Part shown: in pieces, positions 1 through 13,200 of the stretch
Layout of the letters: each line of letters begins with the position of its first letter
Position numbering within the stretch: position 1 is the stretch's first letter
Source: Cladocopium goreaui
Taxonomy: Eukaryota > Sar > Dinophyceae > Suessiales > Symbiodiniaceae
Direction: 5' to 3'
Length of the DNA stretch: 64,000 nt
Assembly (NCBI GenBank): GCA_947184155.2
Contig: CAMXCT020000438.1
Location: 62,001 to 126,000 of the forward strand
Notes under the pieces: generated by a model
The model's input: only the letters and a program-made list of their open reading frames with translations
Databases searched by the model: none
What the model was told of the DNA's origin: nothing
Made by a program: the position numbers and the translations under genes

Positions 1-544
1 TGTGCTGGTGCAGCAACATAACAGGCGGCCCCCCTAGCCAAGACATGAAGCGTCTTGATGACGTCTTTAATTGGCTGGCAATACCCGGCATGCAAAACCA
101 ACTGCAAGCTCGATTTGGAAACCAGGGCCTGCAAATCCCCAGGTACTGGTTCTGAAGCACTTTGGCTTTCTAACCTGAAACGCGACAGTGACTCCCAGGG
201 TCCAGTTGGGTATGATTGGATACAAATCCAGAAAGTGGACTGTAGAAGATTCTCAGGAACCGGCTGTTTGCGGCTTGCATCTTGCAGCCTGATGCGTCTT
301 CGCCACGTCACTAAGCTAGAACATCTATCATCCAAGTACTTGGTCAATCGCATTCGATCTGAGTTGTTGACAAATCTTGCATAGACTCCAGACTAGCAAA
401 CTCCAAAGGAATCCTGTTCCGGTTGAGTTGCCGATGTCTGCATCGTGCAGTATCCAACTACACCAATCCAAACAAACACCGATGTAATGGTGTAGTTGGA
501 TCTATTGAAAATGCTATTTCTTTTGCGGTCAAGGCCATGCCAAC

Positions 545-2868
545 CTGCCGCTGTTTGGATCTCGAAGCAACGGATCAGCGGCCTTCTTCGGGTCACAACA
601 AATGCGCAACTCATCAAACATCATAAGTTGTCATAAATCCATACAAATCCAGCCTTTGCGAGTAGCAGCTGAGCAACTCCTGTCAAGATTTTCATGGCAC
701 CTAAACTGGTGACCAACCCACGTCCCAACGACCCAACTGCCGGGCAGTTTACCTTGACATCCGCCTTCTGCAGCGTAGTGAAGCGGAGCAAGACCTCAGC
801 ACCAGTGCAGCAAAACTGGGCAAGGCCCAATGATCAATGGCCCAGGGCAGCAAAAAAACAAGGGCAAAAACAAACGCCTTGATAATCCTTTATGATCCTT
901 GGGTTTGAGGCCAAAGGAATCGCATCGATTCGGCTCCTGCATTCAAGAGTTGAAAGGAAGAGCCTTGCAGGGCATATCCCATTTGTGATGCAAGCAGAGC
1001 AATATAATATAACATTCCAAGTATTTCCAAGTCTAAGTCATTACTCTGAAGTATTCCAATTGCCGAAACAACTTTCAAGCAGGCAGGCAGTACTGCCAGA
1101 CTTTGCAGCAGCAGCCGCACGCATTCCTCCTGCAGATTGCTTTTCTGGAAATGACCTACCTTGACCAGTTTCACCACATGAAATGCCAACCCCATAGGTC
1201 TCCGCTGCCAATGGTGAAGAGTTGAGAACCTTTGGCGAACTGCAAACTGACAAGGAATCCAAAACGACAAGGCTCAAGAGGTGTGCACAAACGACGTGAG
1301 CACAACCACCAAATGACATGTACGAACCACCAAATTCCGCTCGACGCAATGGTTGATCAAAGCGCATGCCAAGCACACTGAGAGGGAGGGAATTTGGGGA
1401 GGATAGAAAGCATTAAAAGTAAGAATGCCACAAAGCACTGTTATGACAACACCCATCTCAAGAAACCGTACCAGTGAGTCAAGTGCATCCGAAAGAGTCT
1501 GCCAAGCAATCAAAATACTTCAGTCACGCCACGTACGAATCAAAACAACTCTCTCCCTTACGTTCAGCATCTTCAGCGCAGATCCGCTTTCTGAATTTGA
1601 CTCTTCAAGTGACCATGCTTTCCCACGATTCACAGACCCCCCCCGCCCCCTGTCAGTTACTGTATGGACTTTGCGGAGGAACTAGGTGTGGGCGGAATAG
1701 CAGGACAGTGCAGTCTTCATGCTACGCAATGCACATCACCACTTGAAGGCCCGGTGACGCTTTCCTACCAACAGTCGGCCACAAGCAGCGAGATAGAATC
1801 TTCGTCCCTGTTTGATATCATCCACTAGTGTGGATGCAATACTACACGAGGAGCCAGTCGGCCACTGGTATGAATGATCTAAAACAACAGCTGCAAATTA
1901 CATCAGATTACAGTCTGTGGGAGATTGAACTTGGGAACTCAAGCAACAAAACGCTAAATGTAAGGCCAGCTCTGCATAGGCCAGAGGCGATCTGCCGCTT
2001 TGATCGCACCTGACACACAAGGGCCGGATAGATATTGGTTAAAGAACCTGCTCGTATTTCGAGAGCATTTCAACATTGAATGGAATTATCTACTCTGCAA
2101 TCTCGATCTACTACTGAATGTTTCGGGTTGACTCGGGTTGCAGGTTTTTGCTCATGTCGTTGTATCTACGCATTTCGCGCACAACAATCACACAACAATA
2201 TACAACAATGACACGTTGTCTGAACATGCCTTGCAATGCAATTGCATGCAATCTCAACCCTGGCCTCTCAGCCAAGTTGTGGTTTGCGGACAAAAGAAGG
2301 CGGCAAAGGCTCGAGTCCTGACTGTTCTCCATGTTCTCCCATGGGTTTGTAATGGTTTGTACTTGTCTGTAAATGTGGGATGTTGAACGACACTCTTTGT
2401 TTGGTTGCGGTGATTCTGAGTAACTTGGCGGGCCCAGGCAAAATTCAAGCACTAGCAACATTGCAGCCAGAGAGGGATACCCTCTTTCAGTGAGCTAGCG
2501 ATTTATGGATGCAAACAAAGATTCCAACCATTCTACCTGCCACAGGAACACAATGCTTGTGTGACTCAAAATTATATAGAATTGAATTATATAAGTATAT
2601 TGTAACATAGTATAATAAATAATAAATAAACATAAATAAACGATATATGTAATTATTTGAATACGTCAATCTGTAGTCCGCCTGGCTGCAAACTGCTAAG
2701 TGCAAGGGAGTGCGGCCGAAGGTGTCCTGCAAGATTTCATGGAAATTCCTTTCTCGCATAACAAAAAACAAGCCAAAAAAACGGAAGATTTCCGAGTCTG
2801 GTGCTTGGGCATCAGCTTGACACCCGCGCTCTAGCAAAACTGAAGCGGCCTCTTCGGGCGCAAAGGAA
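545..2868 (-). CDS. Ankyrin-repeat protein, partial exon set
   Basis: Minus-strand exons with ankyrin hallmarks. About 2805-2868 reads ..EEAASVLLERGCQADAQ; 2690-2726 reads DTFGRTPLHLAV and follows in phase through a GC donor; 1102-1129 reads EECVRLLLQ; 753-794 reads GLAPLHYAAEGGCQ; 545-582 reads AADPLLRDPNSG. TPLH and the LL..G turn are the signature of ankyrin helices, which usually mediate protein binding. Each exon is preceded by AG and usually begins with G, as in the neighbouring topoisomerase gene. The 5' end is not resolved and the gene probably runs off the left edge. The linking of all five exons into one gene is inferred. Confidence 0.5.
1130..2689. other. Intron-like DNA, no further exon supported
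   Basis: Lies between ankyrin-type exons. It contains a poly-C run near 1638 and AT-rich sequence at 2570-2650. I saw no frame with convincing protein character here. Confidence 0.4.
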
Positions 2869-2970
2869 GTTTGTTTGTTGGAACGTCAGTGACTGCAATT
2901 GGGGGCATTTCTGCAACAACACTTTGTTTGTATCCAAGCCTGCCAAAGGAAACAAATGAAATGAGATGAA

Positions 2971-3130
2971 GAGGATTGAAGAGGATTGAAGAGGATTGAA
3001 GAGGATTGAAGAGGATTGAAGAGGACTGAAGAGGATTGAAGAGGATTGAAGAGGATTGAAGAGGATTGAAGAGGATTGAAGAGGATTGAAGAGGATTGAA
3101 GAGGATTGAAGAGGATTGAAGAGGATTGAA
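2971..3130. repeat. 10-bp tandem repeat, unit gaggattgaa, 16 copies
   Basis: Sixteen head-to-tail copies of gaggattgaa with one variant (gaggactgaa at 3021-3030), followed by a few 9-bp gactttgaa units. The minus-strand open frame across it is only the repeat read as a 10-residue period, so I do not call it a gene. It sits in an apparent intron or spacer of minus-strand genes. Confidence 0.95.
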
Positions 3131-3582
3131 GACTTTGAAGACTTTGAAGACATCATGTCAATCATATCCGCTCCAGCATCTTTTCCCCAAAGGATGAGCC
3201 TTCACTGCACTTGCAGTGTTGATTTCTAACCCAAGACAAGACTTGTGAGCAGCAGTGGCATCCAAAACATTCGAAAGTGTTTAGTCCTTTGAAGTGCATC
3301 ATCACTATACATCTACCTTCAAAAGCCATATGTCCGGCTATCCCTTTTTCAACATTGCCATGCTCTGGTTCCAACTGTAGACATTCCATATCATTCCATC
3401 TTATTCTTGACTGTTTTGAAATGAGCGCTGCCTCTACAAGTTGCACAGCCCGCACTTTTGACGTGGCTGCCACCCAGCTATGTCTCAACACATGAGAGGG
3501 CTGGTATTGAGACATCTCACATGTCTCAGTACATCTTAGTCAACTGAGACAGCATCAACTTCTGTCCGGAATGCTCACAAAC

Positions 3583-3645
3583 CTGGGCTGAAGATATCAT
3601 TGAGGCGAGGCGTGCCAATCAGGAACCAGCGGTTTTGGGCAGTCT
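3583..3645 (-). CDS. Single candidate exon, SNF2-like motif III
   Basis: On the minus strand this reads TAQNRWFLIGTPRLND followed by IFSP. It is flanked by an upstream AG and a downstream GT donor. The string RWFLxGTPRxN recalls motif III of SNF2-family helicases (usually L(T/S)GTPxxN). Only one motif is visible. Neighbouring sequence from 3.65 to 4.25 kb gives only weak candidate exons, for example near 3755-3795 and 4030-4065. It may belong to the ankyrin gene to the left or to a separate gene. Confidence 0.3.
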
Positions 3646-4249
3646 TTTGCTAGTGGAACAAACATGCATAATCATGAGATATTGTAAACCAATCTAAATC
3701 TAAACTCATATAAGCTCATACAACTTACTAGTATATAAAACATCATATGCAAGCAGCGACGTCGCTTCTTTCCTCCACCAAGACCTCCTGGAACTTTCAG
3801 CAAGCCAGACGTCCACCGTGCCACATCCCCAAACAGCTGCTCCTAAGCACACGGAAAAAGAAGTCACAAACAAATTCCCAACAATACTTGTATCATCTTG
3901 TATCAACACACAATCCAGCTTGAACTCACAATGTTTACTTTTGTTTGCTCTCAATGTGATTTCTGAACGTGTTTGACTTGAACGCATTTTGCCGTTGTAT
4001 TCAACAGGATTCCCCTATTCTCTGCGCATCGTTGCAGATTTCAATGCGATGCTCGCCGGGTTCTGCGAAAACCAAAACCACAAAACTCTGTTCGCATTAG
4101 ACAGCGCTGTTGCTTAATTCCCCAAACACAGGGTTAGCGAGAATGTCTTCTGACAATCCTTGTCACCGATGTATACTGACGCCATTTGCATGATGAGAGG
4201 TGGAGTGAGGTGAAACTTAGAACTTATGATGGAAAAGATATTGCTGCAA

Positions 4250-7200
4250 TATAGCTTCAACCAGGGTGATGATGGGCTGTTTCTTTTTGTAGCGGACTTC
4301 CCCCACCGTATCTCAAGCAAGTATCTGTTGCTTCGTTCACCTCCGGCTTTCCAGGCTCCTGCCGCAAGAGCAGAACTTTGATTTTTTTGCGCCCTGATTC
4401 CTCGTTCAATTCGCAAGAAGAGAACGTTGCACTGTCCTCAGCTTCTTCCTCCTCTTCCTGCCCTGGTTGGAGAAGTGTTAAGAGCAAAATGAACTCAACG
4501 AAGACGCGCTTTGTAACATCTTAGAAAAACATGGAAAACATGGAAAAACTGTTTTTTTCCAGCCAAGTTGGAGCTGGGCCTTTTAGACACATTGACCTGC
4601 AAAAAAGCGATGCTCTTGGATTGGCCTCTACTTTTGCGGCCTTTGCCCTTCGCACCTCCACATTGTTCACATCTCAAAGGGTCTGGACTGCCCGTTCAAC
4701 AGTTCAACTACTCGAACTCGACTGTACCATTACTCCATATTAATCCATATTAATTACATCATACTACTACCATACATTTGAAAGCAGCTGGTATCGTTTC
4801 ATGTCTTGCTTTCGAGCCTTTTCCACCTCTTCCTTTTTTGGATCCCTTCCACAGCTTTGAAGTCAATGCGCTGGCTGGACGCTTCAAATCCTAAGCCACA
4901 CGTTCGTTCATGCTGTGAACAGTGAATTCTTTGCAGCTGATTATCATTGCAAGTTTGGAGTCCCTGCTGCACAAACGCTGGCAAAGTCACAGCGACCACG
5001 TCACCGCTTTTGGCCTTTCTCTTCTTCCCAGAGGAAATCTCTCGCTCCTCATTGCCATACATTTCACCTGCGATGAAAACCATATGAAAACCGTGTCACC
5101 CACACACTGGTCGAACACAGGAATTGGAATTTGCGGTTCAAGATGGTTCAAGTCATGACATACTGGGAAAACATGGGGAAATATTGAGCAAGGGCGAGCA
5201 AATCACAGAACGGGCCGCACAACCTGAAGCGCCAAGATACGGATCGCTTGTTCGAGTCTGTCCAAGTCGTTGCTCCACATCTGCTGAATCGATGTCTTTT
5301 TCACTTGGGCCTGAGGCGTGACGAGTCGCAACATCTCCCAAGTATCTCCTGGACCCGTGAGTTCATTGTCCGCTTGATGCTATGTTCTACATGGTAGGGT
5401 GTCCACAAGAGGTGGTACCAGATTTAGCCTGACACTTCTTCAACGATCCGAAACTTTCGTTGCGCATCCTCGAGTCCACACATTTCATACAAGACCTTGC
5501 AGATCGAAAAGGCTCGCACCAATTCGTCACTCTTGAACTTGTAGAGCTTCCTTAAGTCGACAGCACTACACCATGAACATGTCAGATTTGCATTGCCTTT
5601 GGCTTACCTTTCAGTCCAATATCTTTGCGTTATTGCTTTCAAACATGTCCGGCCATGTGTACAACAACAGCTTATCGGACTTATGAGAGTTTAACTTCTG
5701 ATCAAGCGCAAGTGCGTGCGTCATTGTTTGTCCATGTGTGCATCGAGTCGAAAATATCGAAAGTTCATCAGCCAAGGCTCTCAAGTTCCAGCTTCCTTTC
5801 ATGGGTCAGTGTCAGAATCTGCATCCCCAGCAGGTACCTGTGCCCAATCTGACCACATCTGACCACTATCCAATAGTGTATTTGCTCTGCAGATGTTTGG
5901 GAAGCTTTGGACTGGGCAACATGAACTGCCAACAGGATGAGGTGATCAGTCAAAACATGTCAAAACATATTCAATCAATGAATCAAATCACAGCTCACAC
6001 AGGAGCCATATCACACGCTTCCCAAATTGCAGCAAAGGAGCTCGTAGCCAGTCCTGAAGCGTCAAGGTGATGTGGCGTGGAAAATTCAGGACCAATTCAG
6101 GAATTACAGTAAAAAAAGTCCGTGAATGTGAAGTAAACCGCCTTCATCACCTTCCATGGCACCATGGATGGACATGTTACTAAACGTTCTTCTTTCTGCG
6201 CTTGATTGCAAGCTGCCTTGGCGGTGTTGTGTCTCCAAACTTCCGGAATTTCAATCTTGTGAGATCTTTCACAATGTCAGCCTCGCAATGCAAAACTGGG
6301 AAGGAGTGGCTCAAATGAGAATTGCCCCCTGGAAGGTCAGAGCATTAAATTATCATCCAAACCAGCTGAGATGCATGTTGGAAGAGCTGCGATACACAGA
6401 TTCGACCAGTGACTGCATGAATGTATAATCAATGATGCGCGGCATGAAATAGAAGTAACCTCTGGCGAGGCCACTTTTGGATGTTTTTAGTAGAAACATC
6501 TACACATCATGGGTTCCCATGGCCCGTGGATTACCTGAGGGTTTCAAAAGGTATTCAATCCCAAACAGCGAATGTCAGCAATGGCAATGCCGATAGTATT
6601 CAACAGCGGATGTATAATTGATAGCTGTTCAAATCTCTTTGAGGGATATTCAACAAGCATGATTTCGGCCGATTGTAGTATGAACATGTATGAACGCTAA
6701 TTGAATTGACGGGTATCATTATCATGCTGCACTCAGATGCTTTTATCTTCTGTCCCACCTTCTTCCGATTGTTGATGTGAAGCTTCTTGGCGATGATCAT
6801 GCCGATGAATCGTGCTCGATTCCCGAGTAGCTCCTCAAGGGTATGTCACAACCCTAGCAATGCTCTACGCTTAACCTGCAAGTATCTCAAAGTACAAGTA
6901 GCGGAAGAACAGCAGCGACGGTTTTGCATTTTGCGGGTGTAAGCAGAACAGCTCAGCCTTCTCAAGCGTGAGCTTTTGAATCAGGTACTTTTTCCGCAAA
7001 TCGTACCTGGGCACTCGGGCAGTGGAGAGTTCCTTCACAGCTGGATTTCCAACGGATTCCAACGGAACTGTTTGCCTTCGAGCTACATTTTCAAACGGAC
7101 TTTTGCAAACTCTTGCATAATCTCCTTGGCATTCTTGTACTTCGTGATCTTCCCCTCGTGATTGAAGAGGACCATGTTCGTCTCGTTGATGCTACCTTTG

Positions 7201-10200
7201 AGTTTCATTGCAACTTCAATGCCATCCTTTTGCTCCGCTTCCTTCAGCTTGTTGCCATCCATTCGAACTACAAAGTGCACTTGCCGCTCCGTGTGATACT
7301 CTCTCACCTTGGCAGGTATGGACGGTATGGACGGGAATGGGCGCTTGCTGGATAGACCTGGATAGCATGGTAAGATATGGTAAGATCGAAAGTGAAGACA
7401 TCTTTTGAGAATGTGAAACAGTCGGTTGATGCTGGTTGAAGCATCAGCGGGCTGATGCATGTTTGCTTCTTGTTTGCTTTGATCTGATTCAGCTGAATTC
7501 CAAAGCTGAGCACATCGTAGATGTTCAACTTGCTTTTCTTGTTGTCGCCACCGGGCATGTTGCTCTGCAAAAACCTCGGGTGTTGGAATACCAACCAAGC
7601 TATATAGCTTGCTCCGCAAGATATGGTATGGGTAGAGTGCGCTGAGAATGCAAATCCTGAAAGAACAAACAAAACGAGCAACAAGCACATGTTATGAAAG
7701 CTCTTAGTTGCAAGGTCTTCCGGCCGTGCAATCTTGTTTCCAAGGAACTCTTTGTAGTCCTGGGTCCATTTTTTGAGAGGCAATTCGGTGATCTGCAGAA
7801 TTGTTGTGCTTGTTTTTGAAAAACTGCCCAGGCAGTCGTACTTGCCTTGGCGGCCCGCTTTGGAACAAGCACATGAGCCGTGCCCAAAACTCTTGAGTCA
7901 TCCCCCCTTTCTAACTCACATGCTGACACACTGCTCAATACAGAATTGGGAAACCAGCAACAGCACGACCTGTGTTCTCTTGTATTTCCAAGGCACCTTT
8001 CTCGCCCGATGGTTTGATGGTTCCAGTAAAACCTCTATACCATGGCTGCATATTTTGCATCGGCTTCCTGAGTATTTCTGTCATGCATGGGTTACTTGTC
8101 CGTACTTGCAGATTGCAAAACATTCTCGGCCCGAGCTAGATCTAGTGTTTCAACATGTTCCAACATGTTCTAATACTGCTACTGACATCAAGTCTTAATG
8201 CATTGGCCAACATTACTTTCGGACCCTCACGTGAAGAGCAGAGCAAAAAACACATTGAACAACAGAACAACAGTTGTTGAATGAACAATTCTTCACGAGC
8301 ATTTGAAGCATTTGGACCAAGGCTCTTCTTGATGAATTGGCGCATGTTGGCCTTGCACAAAGATCGCAAAGCGAAAGAAGATGAAAGAAGGGGCAGGAGT
8401 TGAGTAAAGAACAAATCGGAGCCAAGGAAATCCTTGCTGCTCCCTATCAAATGCCACCCAGCAGCGATGATGTCCAAGGGATTGTAGTTTGGCACTGAAG
8501 TGCTCCAGCCTGTGCCTGGTCGAACATGTTCCAACGCCAAGTTTGATCAATTGAATGTGAAACAGGGCAAATATGGCAAAAACATGCAAGATCTCCTGGC
8601 TGAAGCATTTCCAGATTACGAGTATTACAACATCTGGCGGCCTATGCCCTCCGATCCATTCACCAGAATCATTGGAATGATCGGGGCATACCTCATGAGC
8701 AATTTAGCCATGTCTGACCACTCTATTTGCCCATGTGTCAGTGAGCGTCTGAGCATTCACTGAGTATCGTGCCAATACGGCTCAATCTTCTGACCCTCTT
8801 CCGCCTTGAACATGCTGAAATTTGGACAAAAAAAGAGGAAAGGACAAGAAGCGTCATCATCATGGCAAGATGATGGCAAACTGTTCGAAGGGCCTGGTAC
8901 TCGAGCACCGGATCATCAAGAGAACAGAACAGCATTCGAGCGATCGGAGCAAGCCTCACAGAAGTTCTCCATTCCAAAAAGTCTTGAAACGATTTCCAAA
9001 CGATAAAACATGACAGAAACTGTGACAGGCCTTGTGTAGATGTATCGAGCACTGGCTGCATCCTGCAACGCAACTAGAGAGGCACTTTGGAGACTTTGTT
9101 TTTTTTTTTCTTTTTTCATGTGTTTTTTTTCCGCAGTATTGTGAATCGCATTGCTGTTCGCGCCTTTCCGCCTTGGGCTCGTGTCCCGAACTGACCGGAT
9201 GGAATCAACAGGTTGAGATTGTTGGACCCAACAAAGTCCTGCCGGGTTGGAAAGAGACTCGCTGCTGGTGGTTAGCCATAGCATGCCATAGTTGTGAAGA
9301 TTGTGAAGGGGGTTCTTCACAGGCTCGATGCTGTCACGCACTACTAGTAGCATAGCCACTGCATCATGAACCGGCTCAACCAGGCTAGGCTTCTCAATTC
9401 AATTTCTTTCATTTTGACATCCTCGAATTGTAACAATTATATACAATTATATCAAAGCACATGCGAAGCAGGAAATGCCAGGAGTGCCTGAGCCATGGAA
9501 ACGATGGTACCGGACAACGATGCTTCTCCATGGTGGTAAGCACTGTGCTCGCCTTGGAGATTAAGTTTGTCAAAGCTACACTTCCTGGTCATTCCTGGTC
9601 CAGGTGAGAGTTTGGTCCAAATTCTCAAGTTTGTCGTTTCTCTTGTTTCTTAGCTTGGCAACAAGCACAGCCTTGGCATCTTGAGCTGGGATGCAGACCT
9701 ACATATCCAACCAGTTGAGCAACCTTCACGTCTGACTTCAAATTGCGCTTGAAGCAGCAATAGAGAACCTGCCAGAACAACTGCGACCAGCACGGCTCAG
9801 GGGCACAAACACTCACTAGACTAGAGGGAGCTGCTTTGTTGATGTGGCCATTGTTTTCCAGTGCGTTTGTTGGGGATGGCTCCTTTCGTAACGGTTCATG
9901 ATGAAACAACTATGACAAAGCTCTATACTTCCTCGAGCTTCACACATTCCAATCTTACAAGGAATTTGATGATTCAGAGCCCATCTCACGCTTCCCAACC
10001 ATCTCTCCAGTCTCTCCAAACACCTTCCGCTGTGTTGGCTTCAAACCATCCATGACCGATGGGACGCTTCGCATCAAGTCCTTGATCTGTTCGAAAAACG
10101 TGTATCAGAACTATGCTCTAGAAAGAACATTCCAGAGAGAAGGACCGCGTAAATGGCGTCAATCCTATGGGTCCTACATCAATACGTATTATTCACAGAA

Positions 10201-13200
10201 ATTGACAAACATATCCCAAAATAATCCCAAAATAAACTGTTGCATGCCAAGGATCATAGCGAGAAAACTGAACCAGCTCTTTGTTCACCTCATCGGTCAC
10301 TGGATGTTGAATCCGAACTGAAAGAATCTGAAAGAGCTTGATGATCTTGATGGAAGTCCACGGAAGTCCTGGTTTCCGCTGGTTCTGAGCTAAGCCTTGC
10401 ACAAAGTCTTCATATGAGACGGCTCGCTTGGAGTGGTCCACAAAAGTACCCTCCTACCGGGTTTCACTTGGCTTGACCATGTTGAACCCTCTGGATACAA
10501 AACAGCCTGGCTTTGTGCCTGGAGCCCGGACAACATCTTGACTAATGTTCCCACAGTTTCTTGGCTTTTTTCATAATATGTTCATCATTTTCCAATATTG
10601 CAATTCAGAGCCTGGTATTTGTTCATCCAGGTCTTGCGATCATCGGCACGTCCCTTGTTGAACGCCATGTCAATGAGCTTGTTTTCGCTGTTTCCCTTCC
10701 ACCTCCAGGCAGCCATTCAGCCATGCAACGTTGGAATTTCATGCATTCATTTCAACATGAATCAACATTGCATAGTTTGCTCCATGCCAGCATCGAATGA
10801 GTATGGCCTGAGAGCAAGTGCAGCCAGTGAGCATCGGTTTCATCATTTACACTATTTCACACCTTCCATTCTCTCAATCTAGATTTTTAGATCGCAAGAT
10901 ATTTTAACTCGCTAGCAGCTGGTGGGCCTGAAATCAATTCGATGATCTTGGATCTTGCCAAAATAGTCTTTGGCTTCTGCCGCTGTACTGGTACCAAGAC
11001 CTTTGTAGTACTTGATCTTCCATCCTGCACCATCCTTGGTCTTTTTCTTCCACTTTTCGTATTCCACCATGGTGAAGAATTGCAAGACTTTACCATCTTT
11101 GGTAGCCTTCACGATTGGGGTAATGAACTGCTGCAGGAATCCTTGCTTTCCTCTGAGCCTCACTTGGAGCCACGGATTTGCCACGGCTGCAGTTCGGCAC
11201 ATGGATGTTGGCAAGGCAAGAGTATTGACGAACAATGGCAAAGATGAAGACATATTATAATGGATTATTGCAGAGTTTCCAGGCAACGGCACTGTTGAAA
11301 ATCCACTGTTGAATGAAATCTCTCAAGCAATCTTCAGCTTGCAGCTTAGCCACAGGTCAGGCCAAAAGTAGTGGAAGAAGTTGATGAGAAGTCCCTTGAT
11401 GTGGGAGCCATCGTAGTCTTGGTCTGCCATGATCATGACCTTCACTCAAAGCTGACTGCCAAGCATAGCCAACTTAACATTTGCATGGAACATTGCAACT
11501 GGACTCAGTTCAACTGATGACGTGATATTTCTAACGCCAAGACAGTAAAAGCACGCAAGTAAAAAGGGATGCATCCCTGAAGCACAGCGACAAAACAAAT
11601 CTGGATCGGTTCCAGCTAGTTGTGACTGACTTGCAGTCGTTGGAAACATCGTTGGCACCTTTCCATATCGCAAGTCTTTAGATGACTTCTTGTCGAAAGA
11701 AAGGCCCAGGATCTTCACAATGTTCATGGCCTCAAAGCCCGAATTGTTGGTCCCATTGGTCCCTCACAGAATTCAAACGGCATGCACTGAATAATGACGT
11801 TTCAGCTGCAAGCCAAATAGCTTCTTTATTCTCTGCGAGGGATTTCTGGTTCAGTTCGCGGACATTCAATAGCTTTCCCCTGAGTGGAAAGACCTGAGTT
11901 GAAACTCTTGTTCCGATCCGTTCCCCAGTTTCTTTGCGTTCTTTCTTTGCAATCTGACAATCTGACTAGCAGTAATGCAGCTTGTCAGTCATGGCAAGTT
12001 TGAGCATTTGCAGCTGGAAACATTTACATGACTGCAATCAACAAATGAGGCAGGCTCCCCGTACTTGTCGCGTCCAAGCATTGCCAAACCAGCAACAGCC
12101 AAAGCTTTGGCACTGTCTCCCTCCGTCAAGATCAAGGTGCAGTCCTTTCAATCTAAGACATCTCTGAGATTCATAGTCTTTCACAAGCTGTATGTGAAAT
12201 ACAGGGGTGCTATGGTACCGAGGGTATATTGATGTCGCCATCATTCACTTATAATATATTATATATACATGATATGCACATACAATATAGATAAAACATA
12301 ATGTATATATATATATAAATATAATTATCATCAATATGACAAATATATACAAATGTAGCACATATGTAGCACTTTTGTAGTATCCAAGTAGTGGAAGCTC
12401 AAAGGACTGACCGCCTCTCCTTGGAGTGATTGCCACCTGGATGCAGGACTGAGAAATCCTAAGAATGTCCCACACGGTCCCACACAACGCATCAAAATGC
12501 AAGTGGCATCAAGTGGCCATCTGTTATGAAATGTTATGAACCATCTCGGCCAATGCGAACCATCTCAGTTTGAGCGCTTGAGGATCTCTGCTTCACACAG
12601 ACTGGTTTAGGATTCCACTCTGCCAAGCCTGCTTCGTTTGCATCTTCCAACTTGGGAATGCCCAACCTAACAAGCTCACAAGGTCGCCACCAAACTCATG
12701 GATGAACCCAAACGAAACCAACGGGATGAGACGTCTTCAACTGAATCTCAGGCCAGCACACTCGCTTTCCGTGACTTGCCTTGGAGACGTTCTTGTCCAT
12801 CATCAGCGTAAGTTTTGATTGTGCCTGCTTGCGTAAAAACCCAGGGCAAATCCCAGTCAGTGCCGTGCTAGATCGGATGCATCCAATGCACGTTTTGCAC
12901 ACTGTACACATTGAAATCAATGGAGTATACAGTATACAAGAGCTGTACAGCTGTAGTTGTATGTAACAAACAAACCTGTTCGATCCTTTTCGTGTTAACT
13001 TATACAAAGATATACAAAGCATCATGCATTCGCTTCTGAAGGTTCCGTGTATTTCCGTGTGACCTAGTTTAATCTATTTTGGTCTATTTTGGGTCTATTT
13101 TCTAATCCTTCCTAGGTTGCTGCAACTCCTCTTGCTGGTTTGTCTGGTTTTGCCGACAGCAACAAATTGATCGTGGAATATCTTGGAATATCTTGGAATA

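Noticed and set aside
55..384. 109-codon plus-strand ATG frame at the left edge
   Set aside because: Composition not protein-like and minus-strand ankyrin exons occupy the region.
2812..3165. 117-codon minus-strand frame rich in FNPLQSSSIL
   Set aside because: It is the 10-bp tandem repeat translated; no coding signal outside the array.
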